This document shows positions 1 through 10,198 of a stretch of DNA of 64,000 nucleotides, piece by piece. The DNA is from JBDSKH01 sp035556655. Its GTDB lineage: Bacteria > Actinomycetota > Actinomycetes > Actinomycetales > Microbacteriaceae. Numbering within the stretch: the stretch's first letter is position 1; every line of letters starts with the position of its first letter. The stretch spans positions 1-64,000 of the forward strand of contig DATMFW010000024.1 of the NCBI GenBank assembly GCA_035556655.1, written 5' to 3'. Below the pieces are notes generated by a model. The model did not search any database. It was not told the DNA's origin and was given only the letters and a program-made list of their open reading frames with translations. Both the position numbers and the translations under genes were made by a program.

Positions 1-837
1 GCGCTCGACGCCTGGCGAGCCCTGAGCGTCGACGATCGTCACCGTCATCAGGCGCTCGCCGCCGCGCATGCGAGCCGGACGCACCCGACGCTGAGTCACC
101 ACTCGGCGGCCCTGATCTGGGGCGTGCCGATCGTCGAGGACCACCCCGAGGTCGTCCACGTCCTCTCGACTCCGGCCACCGGAACGCGATCCGAGGGCGG
201 ATTCCGGCGTCACGCGACCGCGTTCCCTGAGGTCGGGCTGATCCACGTCGACGGTGTGGCGGTCACCGACCTCGAGCGCACCCTGGTCGAGTTCACCGTC
301 GGCACCTCGTTCCGCAATGCGGTGGCCGCACTCGACTGGGCCTTCGGGCCCGAGCACAGAGGAGGCCCGCCCCGGACGACGAAGGAGGCCGTGCTCGCCA
401 TGGCGGCACGGCTGCGGCTCGTCAAGGGCCGACGGAAGCTGCAACGCGCTGTCGAGTTCGCCGATCCGCGCTCCGGCTCGCCCGGGGAGTCTCTGAGCCG
501 GGCGGTGATGCACGAGTGGAGGTTTCCCGCGCCGGAGCTCCAGGTCGAGTTCCGCGATGCACACGGGCTGATCGGCTACGTCGACTTCTGGTGGCCCGAC
601 CAGAACCTCATCGGCGAGTTCGACGGCAGAACCAAGTACATGGATCACGACATCCTCGGCACACGGACCCCGGCAGAGGTGGTCATCGCCGAGAAGCGGC
701 GCGAGGACCGGCTGCGGGCTCTCGGCCCGCGCGTCACCCGCTGGGACTGGGTGACGACCCTCCGCGGCCTGCCGCGACACCTCATCCAGGCCGGCCTGCC
801 GCAGGGCGGCGTGCATTCTGGGTCGAGCCGGACATGA
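1..837 (+). CDS. AbiEi/DUF559-type protein, 5' truncated by window edge
   Basis: The reading frame is open from base 1, so the true start lies outside the window; the first in-window start codon (GTG at 124) is probably internal. The C-terminal part carries a DUF559/Vsr-like nuclease-fold signature: YVDFWWP, then LIGEFDG, then a basic EKRREDRLRALG helix and an RVTRWDW strand. This resembles the PD-(D/E)xK arrangement in proteins annotated as type IV AbiEi-like antitoxin-domain proteins. A related complete protein is encoded at 14092-14946. No toxin partner is visible. Family membership is by eye; whether it is a nuclease, an antitoxin or neither is unknown. Confidence 0.75.
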   Translation, partial: ALDAWRALSVDDRHRHQALAAAHASRTHPTLSHHSAALIWGVPIVEDHPEVVHVLSTPATGTRSEGGFRRHATAFPEVGLIHVDGVAVTDLERTLVEFTVGTSFRNAVAALDWAFGPEHRGGPPRTTKEAVLAMAARLRLVKGRRKLQRAVEFADPRSGSPGESLSRAVMHEWRFPAPELQVEFRDAHGLIGYVDFWWPDQNLIGEFDGRTKYMDHDILGTRTPAEVVIAEKRREDRLRALGPRVTRWDWVTTLRGLPRHLIQAGLPQGGVHSGSSRT

Positions 838-857
838 GGGGCCGACCCGTCGGCCCC
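838..857. terminator. stem-loop between convergent genes
   Basis: GGGGCCGA and TCGGCCCC form an eight-base-pair G/C stem around CCCG directly after the stop of the upstream gene. The next gene converges on it, so it could end transcription from both sides. There is no strong U-tract. Confidence 0.6.
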
Positions 858-897
858 GGATGTCCGGGATGGCCCCGCTTGAGCCCGTGGGCGGTGG

Positions 898-2028
898 TCA
901 GCGGGCGGCGGCGAGGCGGTTGATCGCCTCGCGGAGGACCTCGGGAGCGCAGGCGAAGTTGAGGCGCGCGAAGCCCGCACCCGATGGCCCGAAGGTCAGA
1001 CCGGGGTTGAGGGCGACCCGGGCCACCTCGAGCGCACGCTGCGCGGGATCGTCTCCCCAGCCGAGCCGCCGCATGTCGAGCCAGGCGAGATACGAGGCGC
1101 TCGGCGGGGCGTAGCCCACCTCGGGCAGATGCTCGGCGAGCAGGGCGGCGAGCAGCCGCGACGACTCCCGCAGGGCGTCGAGCACTCCGGCGAGCCACTC
1201 GTCTCCGTCGGTGAACGCGGCGACCGAGGCGTGGTACCCGACGATGCTCGTGCGGAACATCACCTCCTCCGGCATGCCGTCCAGCACGGCCAGTCCGCGC
1301 TCCGAGGCGGCGACCATGAGCGCGCACTTGAACCCGGCGAGGTTGAAGGCCTTGCTCGCGGAGGTGACGGTCACGCCCCAGTCGCGCGCCGCATCCGATA
1401 CCGACAGGAACGGCACGAAGTCGTGTCCGACCTGCGCGAGCGGTCCGTGGATCTCGTCGCTGATGACGTGCGCGCCGTGACGTGCTGCGGCGTCGGCGAG
1501 CGCGACGAGCCGCTCGCGCGAGTGCACGAGCCCGAGCGGGTTGTGGGGGTTGCTGAGGAGGACCGCCCGTGCACCGGCGGCGAGGGCGGCGTCGACGGCA
1601 TCCGTGTCGAGCTCGCCCGCAGCCAGCGGCACATCGACGACGACCCCGCCCGCCTCCGCGACCAGGTCGGCGAACGGGGCGTAGACCGGCGAGGTGATGA
1701 CGACCCCGTCGCCCGGCGCGATGACCCGGCGCAGCACCTCGGCGATGCCGACGCTGACATCGGTGCAGGCGCGCACCTTCGACGGATCGAGGCGCCACCC
1801 CCAGTGCCGCTCGGCGAACCCGGCGAAGGCGACCCCGAGCTCCGCCGGCGACGACACGTACCCGGAGTCGCCGAGCTCGATCAGCGCGTGCAGCCGCTGC
1901 CGGATCGGGTCGGCGAGCGGGTAGTCCATCTCGGCGACGAACAGCGGCAGCACGTCCGGCGGGAAGGCCCGCCACTTCTCGGAGGTGCGCTGCCGGAGGC
2001 GCTCGAGGGGTTCCGGGTCGACGTGCAT
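898..2028 (-). CDS. MalY/PatB-family PLP aminotransferase (putative cystathionine beta-lyase)
   Basis: This is a fold-type I PLP enzyme of 376 residues, the usual length for the MalY/PatB C-S lyase branch. The N-terminus has PLFVAEMDYPLA, typical of the family. NPHNPLG lies near residue 160, ISDEIHG near 190, and SASKAFNLAGFK near 220 carries the Schiff-base lysine. These enzymes usually cleave cystathionine or cysteine conjugates to pyruvate, ammonia and a thiol; the substrate here is not shown. AGGAGG sits eight bases before the ATG, so it is a leadered gene. It is divergent from guaB3. Confidence 0.88.
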   Translation of the reverse strand: MHVDPEPLERLRQRTSEKWRAFPPDVLPLFVAEMDYPLADPIRQRLHALIELGDSGYVSSPAELGVAFAGFAERHWGWRLDPSKVRACTDVSVGIAEVLRRVIAPGDGVVITSPVYAPFADLVAEAGGVVVDVPLAAGELDTDAVDAALAAGARAVLLSNPHNPLGLVHSRERLVALADAAARHGAHVISDEIHGPLAQVGHDFVPFLSVSDAARDWGVTVTSASKAFNLAGFKCALMVAASERGLAVLDGMPEEVMFRTSIVGYHASVAAFTDGDEWLAGVLDALRESSRLLAALLAEHLPEVGYAPPSASYLAWLDMRRLGWGDDPAQRALEVARVALNPGLTFGPSGAGFARLNFACAPEVLREAINRLAAAR

Positions 2029-2092
2029 GATCCCATCCTCCTGCCTGCTCGGCTGTGCGGGTCGACGGAGGCGCCTCGGCGGCGGCGGCGCC

Positions 2093-2098
2093 TAGGCT
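2093..2098 (+). promoter_or_regulatory. leaderless -10 box of guaB3
   Basis: TAGGCT stands six bases before the GTG start and no Shine-Dalgarno sequence follows, so the transcript probably begins at or next to the start codon. Confidence 0.6.
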
Positions 2099-2104
2099 AG
2101 CGGC

Positions 2105-3226
2105 GTGAGCGACATCGAGATCGGCCGCGCCAAGCGCGCCAAGCGCGCCTACGCCTTCGACGACATCGCCATCGTCCCGAGCCGGCGGACCCGCGACCCG
2201 CAGGACGTCAGCGTCAGCTGGACGATCGACGCGTTCACCTTCACCGTCCCGGTGCTGGCCGCCCCGATGGATTCGGTGATGAGCCCGGCCACCGCGATCG
2301 CCTTCGGGCAGCTCGGAGGCCTCGGGGTGCTCGATCTCGAGGGTGTCTGGACCCGCTACGACGACCCCGAGAAGGTGCTCGCCGAGATCCGCGGTCTCGA
2401 TGAGGCCGAGGCCACGACGCGTATGCAGGCGATCTACGCCGAGCCGATCAAGCCGGCGCTGATCAAGGACCGCCTCGCCGAGATCCGCGCGAGCGGCGTC
2501 CCGGTCGCCGGGGCGCTCAGCCCCCAGCGCACCCAGGAGCACTACAAGACGGTGGTGGATGCGGGGGTCGACCTGTTCGTGATCCGCGGCACCACGGTGA
2601 GCGCCGAGCACGTCTCGAAGGGCGCCGAGCCGCTCAACCTGAAGAAGTTCATCTACGAGCTCGACGTCCCGGTGATCGTGGGCGGCGCGGCGACCTACAC
2701 CGCGGCCCTGCACCTCATGCGCACGGGTGCCGCGGGTGTGCTCGTCGGCTTCGGCGGCGGAGCCGCCTCGACCACCCGCAGCACCCTCGGCATCCACGCC
2801 CCGATGGCGACCGCCGTCGCCGACATCGCCGGTGCCCGCCGCGACTACCTCGACGAGTCGGGGGGTCGCTACGTGCATGTCATCGCGGACGGCGGCCTCG
2901 GCACGAGCGGCGACATCGTGAAGGCCATCTCGGTCGGCGCCGACGCCGTCATGCTCGGCTCGACGCTGGCCCGCGCCGAGGAGGCGCCCGGCGGCGGCTG
3001 GCACTGGGGCGCCGAGGCCCGGCACGCCGAACTGCCGCGCGGAACACGCGTCCAGGTCGGCACCGTCGCCCCGCTCGAGCGCCTGCTGTTCGGGCCGGCC
3101 GACTCGGCGGACGGCCGGGTCAACATCATCGGCGCGCTCAAGCGCTCCATGGCGACGACGGGGTACTCCGATCTGAAGGAGTTCCAGCGCGTCGAGGTCG
3201 TCGTCGCGCCGTACCACCAGGCCTGA
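2105..3226 (+). CDS. guaB3: GuaB3-family IMP dehydrogenase-related protein
   Basis: A (beta/alpha)8 IMPDH/GMPR-like protein of 373 residues without CBS domains. The opening AKRAKRAYAFDDIAIVPSRR is typical of actinobacterial GuaB3. Nucleotide-binding parts are visible (PMDSVMSP near residue 55, IADGGLGTSGDI near 260). The loop that reads GSICTTR in classical IMPDH reads GAASTTR here, with serine (codon TCG) where the catalytic cysteine would be. The role is presumably in guanine nucleotide metabolism, in keeping with guaA 5 kb downstream, but the reaction is not settled from sequence. Confidence 0.88.
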   Translation: MSDIEIGRAKRAKRAYAFDDIAIVPSRRTRDPQDVSVSWTIDAFTFTVPVLAAPMDSVMSPATAIAFGQLGGLGVLDLEGVWTRYDDPEKVLAEIRGLDEAEATTRMQAIYAEPIKPALIKDRLAEIRASGVPVAGALSPQRTQEHYKTVVDAGVDLFVIRGTTVSAEHVSKGAEPLNLKKFIYELDVPVIVGGAATYTAALHLMRTGAAGVLVGFGGGAASTTRSTLGIHAPMATAVADIAGARRDYLDESGGRYVHVIADGGLGTSGDIVKAISVGADAVMLGSTLARAEEAPGGGWHWGAEARHAELPRGTRVQVGTVAPLERLLFGPADSADGRVNIIGALKRSMATTGYSDLKEFQRVEVVVAPYHQA

Positions 3227-3242
3227 GGCCGGTCGCGCCGCT

Positions 3243-3248
3243 TAGGCT
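3243..3248 (+). promoter_or_regulatory. leaderless -10 box of glpD
   Basis: TAGGCT lies six bases upstream of the ATG with no ribosome binding site in between. The hexamer and spacing match those before guaB3, purN and galM. Confidence 0.6.
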
Positions 3249-3254
3249 GGGGCC

Positions 3255-4991
3255 ATGGCCGCCAGCCGCAAGTCCGTGACGCGTTCCCAGAAGCTCGGGC
3301 CGGAGGAGCGTGCCGCGGCCCTGCGCAGCATGCGGGCGAAAGAGCTCGACGTGCTCGTCATCGGCGGCGGCATCGTGGGCACCGGCGCGGCGCTCGACGC
3401 GGTCACCCGCGGCCTCCGGGTCGGGATGCTGGAAGCCCGCGACTGGGCCTCCGGCACCAGCTCGCGCAGCTCCAAGCTCGTCCACGGGGGTATCCGCTAC
3501 CTCGAGCAGTTGGACTTCCGGCTGGTGCGCGAAGCGCTCATCGAGCGCGGACTCCTGCTGCAGCGGATCGCCCCGCATCTGGTGAAGCCGGTGCGGTTCC
3601 TCTACCCCCTGACGATGCCGGTGTTCGAGCGGTTCTACATCGGCGCCGGCATGACCCTCTACGACCTGTTCAGCTACACGGGGCTCCGCCCTCCGGGGGT
3701 GCCGCATCACCGCCACCTCACGAAGCGGCAGCTGCTGCGCGCGGCCCCGTCGCTGCATCCGGACGCGTTCACGGGGGGTCTGACCTATTGGGATGCGCAG
3801 GTCGACGATGCGCGGTACGTCGCCACCCTCGCGCGCACCGCCAGCTTCTACGGAGCCCATGTCGCCAGCCGCGTCAAGGTCGAGGGCTTCGTGAAGGTGG
3901 GCCAGCGCGTCGTCGGCGTGCAGGCGCACGATCTCGAGACCGGCGAGCGGTTCGAGATCCACGCCAAGCAGGTCGTCAACGCCACCGGCGTCTGGACCGA
4001 CGAGACCCAGGCGATGGTGGGGGAGCGCGGCCAGTTCAAGGTGCGGGCCTCCAAGGGCGTGCACCTGGTGGTGCCGCGCGACCGGTTCCAGTCGAAGGTC
4101 GGCCTGCTGCTGCGCACCGAGAAGAGCGTGCTGTTCGTGATCCCGTGGGGCCGGCACTGGCTGATCGGCACGACCGACACCGACTGGAACCTCGACAAGG
4201 CCCATCCGGCGGCGACGGCCGCCGACATCGACTACCTGCTCGAGAAGGTGAACGAGGTGCTCGCGGTGCCGCTGACCCGCGACGACGTCGAGGGCGTCTT
4301 CGCCGGGCTGCGTCCGCTGCTGGCCGGCGAGAGCGATGAGACGAGCAAGCTCAGCCGCGAGCACATCGTGGCGCACTCGGTGCCGGGCCTCGTGGTGGTC
4401 GCCGGCGGCAAGTGGACGACCTACCGGATCATGGCGAAGGACGCCATCGATGAGGCCGTCGCGGCCCTCGACGGCAAGGTCAGCGAGAGCGTCACCGAGA
4501 ACATCGGCCTGCTCGGCGCGGAGGGCTACCAGGCCGCCTGGAACAAGCGGGCGAAGATCGCCCGGGCGTTCGGCGTGCACAAGGTGCGGGTCGAGCACCT
4601 GCTGAACCGCTACGGCGTGCTGACCGACGAGCTCCTCGATCTGCTGCGCGAGCGGCCCGAGCTCGCCGAGCCGTTGCCGGGTGCCGACGACTACATCGGG
4701 GCCGAGGTGGTGTACGCGGCCACCCACGAGGGCGCTCTGCACCTCGAGGACGTGCTGGCCCGGCGCACCCGGATCTCGATCGAGGCCTGGGACCGCGGCG
4801 TCTCCGCGGCACCGGTGGCCGCGCGGCTGATGGGCGACGCGCTCGGGTGGGATGCGGCGCGCATCCGGGCCGAGACCGAGAACTACATCGCCCGCGTCGA
4901 GGCCGAGCGCGCCTCGCAGGAGGAACCGGATGACGCGGGTGCGGACGCCGTGCGCCTGCGGGTGCCGGACGTGGAGACGCTGGCGACGTAA
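3255..4991 (+). CDS. glpD: aerobic glycerol-3-phosphate dehydrogenase
   Basis: An FAD-dependent dehydrogenase of 578 residues that oxidises sn-glycerol-3-phosphate to dihydroxyacetone phosphate and passes electrons to the quinone pool at the membrane. The FAD-binding Rossmann motif VIGGGIVGTG is at residues 35-44, followed by the family block SSRSSKLVHGGIRYLEQ near 75. PWGRHWLIGTTDTDW (near 300) and VVAGGKWTTYRIMAKDA (near 385) are conserved GlpD segments, and a C-terminal DAO_C helical domain follows. The length is normal. It starts the glpD-khtT-khtU-SURF1-DUF3817-guaA series; no glycerol kinase or facilitator is adjacent. Confidence 0.96.
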   Translation: MAASRKSVTRSQKLGPEERAAALRSMRAKELDVLVIGGGIVGTGAALDAVTRGLRVGMLEARDWASGTSSRSSKLVHGGIRYLEQLDFRLVREALIERGLLLQRIAPHLVKPVRFLYPLTMPVFERFYIGAGMTLYDLFSYTGLRPPGVPHHRHLTKRQLLRAAPSLHPDAFTGGLTYWDAQVDDARYVATLARTASFYGAHVASRVKVEGFVKVGQRVVGVQAHDLETGERFEIHAKQVVNATGVWTDETQAMVGERGQFKVRASKGVHLVVPRDRFQSKVGLLLRTEKSVLFVIPWGRHWLIGTTDTDWNLDKAHPAATAADIDYLLEKVNEVLAVPLTRDDVEGVFAGLRPLLAGESDETSKLSREHIVAHSVPGLVVVAGGKWTTYRIMAKDAIDEAVAALDGKVSESVTENIGLLGAEGYQAAWNKRAKIARAFGVHKVRVEHLLNRYGVLTDELLDLLRERPELAEPLPGADDYIGAEVVYAATHEGALHLEDVLARRTRISIEAWDRGVSAAPVAARLMGDALGWDAARIRAETENYIARVEAERASQEEPDDAGADAVRLRVPDVETLAT

Positions 4992-4994
4992 ACT
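4989..4994 (+). promoter_or_regulatory. candidate -10 box of the antiporter regulatory subunit gene
   Basis: TAAACT includes the glpD stop codon TAA and ends six bases before the next ATG. This would give the antiporter genes their own leaderless promoter. Confidence 0.5.
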
Positions 4995-5000
4995 AGCCGG

Positions 5001-5540
5001 ATGGTCGATGTCCGCAGGGTGAAGCTCCCCGGTGTCGGGGTGCTGCACACCTTCGTCACCGATGACGGCGGGAAGGTCGGCGTCATCACCCACCGTTCCG
5101 GCAACAGCGATCTGATCACGTTCGCCGACGCCGAGGACCACGACCACGCGCACAAGGTCTCGTTGCGACTCGACGAGGACGAGGCGCACACGCTGGCCGA
5201 GTTGCTCGGCGGCACCCGCATCACGGAGTCCCTGAGCGGGCTCGACCAGATCCCGGGTCTCAGCATCGACTGGTTCCACGTCGACTACGACCACCACATC
5301 GCCGGCCAGGGCCTCGGCAGCATGACCGCACGCGGTCTGCCGGGCGTCACCGTGGTGGCGGTGGTCCGCGGTGAGACCGCGAACCCGGCACCCGACGAGG
5401 ACTTCAAGGTCTTCCCGGGTGACACCCTCGTCGTCGCCGGCGCCCCCGAGAAGGTGGCCAAGGCGTTCCAGTTCTACCGCACCGGTGAGTTCAAGGCGAA
5501 GGCGCCGGCCGACTCCGTGAGTGCTCCGCCCGGAAGCTGA
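5001..5540 (+). CDS. khtT: cation:proton antiporter regulatory subunit (KhtT-like, TrkA-C domain)
   Basis: A cytosolic protein of 179 residues with a C-terminal RCK_C/TrkA-C domain (about residues 95-160: GVTVVAVVRGE, then DFKVFPGDTLVVAG). The N-terminal half (VRRVKLPGVGVLHTF) matches KhtT-type subunits, which gate the partner CPA2 antiporter in response to a nucleotide ligand and pH. The membrane partner follows five bases later. The family role is potassium efflux with proton exchange; the gating ligand here is inferred from the family only. Confidence 0.85.
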   Translation: MVDVRRVKLPGVGVLHTFVTDDGGKVGVITHRSGNSDLITFADAEDHDHAHKVSLRLDEDEAHTLAELLGGTRITESLSGLDQIPGLSIDWFHVDYDHHIAGQGLGSMTARGLPGVTVVAVVRGETANPAPDEDFKVFPGDTLVVAGAPEKVAKAFQFYRTGEFKAKAPADSVSAPPGS

Positions 5541-5545
5541 CGCCC

Positions 5546-6934
5546 GTGGAGCACCTGGGACAGGACCTGCTCGATCTCGGCATCCTCTTCATCGCCGCGT
5601 ACGTGCTCGGCCGCCTGGGCAAGCTGATCGGCCTCCCCGCGATCCCGATCTACATGCTCGTCGGGGTGCTCGCGAGCCCGAACACGCACGTCATCCCGAT
5701 CGACGTGCCCGCGGCCAGCGTCGAGCTGGTCGCCACCTTCGGGCTGATCTTCCTGCTGTTCAACCTCGGCCTGGAGTTCGATCAGGACGAGTTCTACGGC
5801 AACGCCAAGAGCCTGCTGATCTCCGGCGGCAGCCGCATCGCGATCAACATGGCGGTCGGCATCGCGTTCGGCTTCTGGGTGGGCTGGGGTCCGCGCGAGG
5901 CTCTCGTGATCGCGGGCATGACGGCGGTCAGCTCGAGCGCCATCATCACCAAGCTGCTCATCGAGCTGCGGCGCCTGGCGAACCGCGAGACGCCGGTGAT
6001 CTTGGGCATCGCCGTCGTCGAAGACATCTTCATCGCCATCTACCTCGCGATCGTCACGGTGGTGATCAGCGGTGAGACCGACCTCGGCGCGGTCGCGCTC
6101 AAGCTGGGTGTGTCGTTCCTGTTCCTCATCGTCATGTTCGCGATCGCGCGCTGGGGTGGCGCGTTCGTCTCGCGTCTGATCGGCACCCGCGACGACGAGC
6201 TGTTCACCATCCTCTTCTTCGGCCTCGCGGTCGCCTTCGGCGGCATCGGCGAACTGATCGGCGTGTCGGATGCGATCGGCGCCTTCCTGATCGGCCTCGT
6301 CCTGGGTGCTACCCGGTACAAGGCGCGCATCGAGCAGCTCGCCCTGCCGATGCGCGACGTGTTCGCGGCGTTCTTCTTCCTGAACTTCGGCCTGTCGCTG
6401 AACGTCGCCGAGTTCGGCTCGGTGCTCTGGCCGGTGACGGTCGCGATCGTGCTGACCCTGGTCGTGAACACGCTCGGCGGCCAGCTGATCGCCTGGCTCA
6501 ACAAGCTGACCGCCGCCGAGGGGTTCAACGTCAGCGCCATGCTGCAGAACCGCGGGGAGTTCGTGCTGATCCTGGCGACCCTGGCCACCGCGGCCGGGCT
6601 GGACCCGCGGCTCACGCCGTTCGCCGGACTCTACGTGCTGGTGATGGCGATCGTCGGCCCGATCCTGGCGGTGAACTCCGAGCGCGCGGGTTCGCGCATC
6701 TTCCGGCGCCGTGCGATCGCGCCCGACCCGCTGGCCGCCGCGGCGGCCGACGACCGCGACCGCGACTTCGCGCTCGCCGAGGCCGTGATGGCCGGCGGCG
6801 TCGACGACGAGACGCAGGCGCTCGAGGTCGCCGCAGACGAGGTGCCGCGCACCCCCGAGCAGACGCTGGCCGAGCAGGCGGGCACGCAGAGCGACGTACT
6901 CGGGCCGCCCCGCGAACGCGACCCGGAGTATTGA
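5546..6934 (+). CDS. khtU: CPA2-family potassium/proton antiporter (KhtU-like)
   Basis: An integral membrane protein of 462 residues with about twelve hydrophobic segments between residues 5 and 385, then a charged cytoplasmic tail. FLLFNLGLEFDQDEF near 70 and SDAIGAFLIGLVLGAT near 240 are CPA2 exchanger signatures. GTG start. It lacks an RCK domain of its own, which fits a separate KhtT subunit upstream. Expected role: cation efflux in exchange for protons across the cytoplasmic membrane. The stop overlaps the start of the SURF1 gene. Confidence 0.88.
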   Translation: MEHLGQDLLDLGILFIAAYVLGRLGKLIGLPAIPIYMLVGVLASPNTHVIPIDVPAASVELVATFGLIFLLFNLGLEFDQDEFYGNAKSLLISGGSRIAINMAVGIAFGFWVGWGPREALVIAGMTAVSSSAIITKLLIELRRLANRETPVILGIAVVEDIFIAIYLAIVTVVISGETDLGAVALKLGVSFLFLIVMFAIARWGGAFVSRLIGTRDDELFTILFFGLAVAFGGIGELIGVSDAIGAFLIGLVLGATRYKARIEQLALPMRDVFAAFFFLNFGLSLNVAEFGSVLWPVTVAIVLTLVVNTLGGQLIAWLNKLTAAEGFNVSAMLQNRGEFVLILATLATAAGLDPRLTPFAGLYVLVMAIVGPILAVNSERAGSRIFRRRAIAPDPLAAAAADDRDRDFALAEAVMAGGVDDETQALEVAADEVPRTPEQTLAEQAGTQSDVLGPPRERDPEY

Positions 6935-7689
6935 GCGCCGTGGCATCCGGGTTCTGGGCGGTCGCCCGCCGGCCGCGCTGGATCGCGGCGTTGCTGCTCT
7001 GCCTGGGGATCGCCGCCGGGTTCGCCGCCCTCGGCCAGTGGCAGCTGGAACGCAGCGTCGACAACGCGCAGGTCGCCGAGGCGCCCGACACCGAGGCGGC
7101 CGTGCCGCTGTCCTCCATCGCCGACCCGCAGACCGCGGTGACCCCGGCGCAGCTGGGGCGCACGGTGACGGTCGAGCCGGGCGAGCTGGTCGCCGGCGAC
7201 TTCGTCGTGGTCACCGACCGCAACAACGGCGGCACCGAGCAGGGCGCCGTGCTGGTGGGGCACCTGGTCACCGCCGACGGCATCACGCTCGCCGTCGCGC
7301 TCGGCTGGGCACCCGATGCCGAGACGGCTCTCGCGGCCGCGGGGACACCGTCGTGGGCGGGGCCGGTCACCGGGCGCTATCTGCCGAGCGAACCGCCGAG
7401 CAGCTCCGACTTCGAGGCCGGGCGGCGCAGCGCGATCTCGGTCGCCGAGCTGATCAACATCTGGCCGGATGCGACCCCCGCGTATGGCGGATACCTGAAC
7501 CTCGAGAGCACGTGGCCGGGTCTGGAGCCGATCTTCTCCCCGGAGCCGGACCGTGAGGTCAGCCTCAACGTGCTCAACGTGTTCTACGCGATCGAGTGGG
7601 TGATCTTCGCCGGGTTCGCGATCTACCTCTGGTACCGGCTGGTGCGCGACGTGGTGGAGCGGGAGGCCGAGGAGGCCGCCGTAGAATAG
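6931..7689 (+). CDS. SURF1-family cytochrome oxidase assembly protein
   Basis: A membrane protein of 252 residues with the two-helix SURF1 layout. The N-terminal helix (near residues 8-28) is followed by GQWQLERS, and a C-terminal helix (VFYAIEWVIFAGFAIYLWY) is near 215-235. The domain between them should lie outside the membrane. SURF1 proteins help insert heme a into aa3-type cytochrome oxidase. The TTG start overlaps the previous stop by four bases; a GTG three codons later is the alternative. It is followed by the DUF3817 gene and guaA. Confidence 0.87.
   Translation: MSAVASGFWAVARRPRWIAALLLCLGIAAGFAALGQWQLERSVDNAQVAEAPDTEAAVPLSSIADPQTAVTPAQLGRTVTVEPGELVAGDFVVVTDRNNGGTEQGAVLVGHLVTADGITLAVALGWAPDAETALAAAGTPSWAGPVTGRYLPSEPPSSSDFEAGRRSAISVAELINIWPDATPAYGGYLNLESTWPGLEPIFSPEPDREVSLNVLNVFYAIEWVIFAGFAIYLWYRLVRDVVEREAEEAAVE
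7682..7687 (+). promoter_or_regulatory. candidate leaderless -10 box of DUF3817 gene
   Basis: TAGAAT straddles the end of the SURF1 gene and sits seven bases before the ATG of the next gene. Confidence 0.45.
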
Positions 7690-7694
7690 GGGGC

Positions 7695-8098
7695 ATGCCC
7701 CCCGCGATCCGCCCGGCCGACGTCCCGCGGATCCGGACGGTTCTGAAGGTCTACCGCGTCTCGGCGATCGTCACCGGTGGGTTTCTGCTGCTGCTGTGCC
7801 TGATGATGGTGTTCCGCTACGGGTTCGGTGTCGACATCGAGCTGGGCGGGCCCTTCGGGTTCCTCGCGCTGCAGCCGAAAGAACTGATCGAGGCGGTGAA
7901 CCTGTCGACGCTGATCCTCATCGTGCACGGCTGGCTCTACGTCGTCTATCTCGGATGCGATTTCCTGCTCTGGCGCATGACGCGCTGGTCGTTCGGGCGG
8001 TTCCTGTTCATCGCGCTCGGCGGCATCGTGCCGCTGCTGTCGTTCTTCTTCGAGTTCCGGGTTCCGCGCTGGGTGCGCGAGCGGGTGGAGGCTGCTGA

Positions 8099-8102
<4 letters not shown>
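7695..8102 (+). CDS. DUF3817 membrane protein
   Basis: A small membrane protein of 135 residues from the ATG; the frame is open further upstream, but inside the SURF1 gene. Three hydrophobic stretches are visible (near residues 20-40, 65-90 and 100-120), with FRYGFGVD, a central HGWLYVVYLGCDF segment and GGIVPLLSFFFE. This matches DUF3817, a family of unknown function often placed beside actinobacterial guaA. The stop overlaps the guaA start as ATGA, so the two genes are translationally coupled. Confidence 0.85.
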
Positions 8103-9670
<1,568 letters not shown>

Positions 9671-9683
9671 CGGCCGCCGGCCC

Positions 9684-9689
9684 TAGTCT
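9684..9689 (+). promoter_or_regulatory. leaderless -10 box before the 152-residue protein gene
   Basis: TAGTCT lies six bases before the ATG; no ribosome binding site is present between them. Confidence 0.5.
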
Positions 9690-9695
9690 CACGGG

Positions 9696-10154
9696 ATGAG
9701 TGCGAGCGACTTCGACTTCCTGTTCGGCGACTGGACGGTGCGCAACCGCAAGATCCGTGACAACACCGATCCGGCGTGCACGGAGTGGGTCGAGTTCGAT
9801 GCGGTGCAGACGGCGTCGCCGATCCTGAACGGCGCCGGCAACGTCGATGAGATGCGCCGCGGCGACTTCGTCGGGTTCACGCTGCGACTCTGGTCGCCCG
9901 ACGAGAGGGTCTGGCGCATCTGGTGGAGCGCGACCAACGCACCGGGCGTGCTGGACGAACCGGTCGTGGGCAGTTTCGCCGACGGTATCGGCCGGTTCGA
10001 AGGAGTCCAGCAGGTCGCAGGCGTGGAGACCGTGGTGCGCTTCGAGTGGACGGTCACCGACCCCGAGGCCCCGAGGTGGGATCAGTACTTCTCACGGGAT
10101 GGCGGCCTGTCCTGGTCCCACAACTGGACCATGCACTTCCGCCGCGCCGCTTAG
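9696..10154 (+). CDS. hypothetical DUF1579-like protein
   Basis: A soluble protein of 152 residues with no signal peptide or membrane segment. It opens with FDFLFGDWTVRNRKI, then has repeated tryptophan-rich strands (WRIWWSA; WDQYFSRDGGLSWSHNWTMHF). This looks like a small beta-barrel of the DUF1579 type, in which FLxGxW openings are common. The function is unknown. The assignment is from the opening motif only and is tentative. Confidence 0.6.
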   Translation: MSASDFDFLFGDWTVRNRKIRDNTDPACTEWVEFDAVQTASPILNGAGNVDEMRRGDFVGFTLRLWSPDERVWRIWWSATNAPGVLDEPVVGSFADGIGRFEGVQQVAGVETVVRFEWTVTDPEAPRWDQYFSRDGGLSWSHNWTMHFRRAA

Positions 10155-10198
10155 TCGAGAAATCTCCCGATTCACCTGGCCCCGTGTCGCATCATCAT

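Noticed and set aside
782..3217. 811-codon open frame on the minus strand across malY-like and guaB3 genes
   Set aside because: Composition is Arg/Ala/Gly-rich antisense of high-GC genes; it covers guaB3 and the MalY-like gene, which have clear family motifs in other frames.
3138..5297. 719-codon minus-strand open frame over glpD
   Set aside because: Antisense shadow of GlpD with no domain; stop-poor antisense frames are expected at this GC content.
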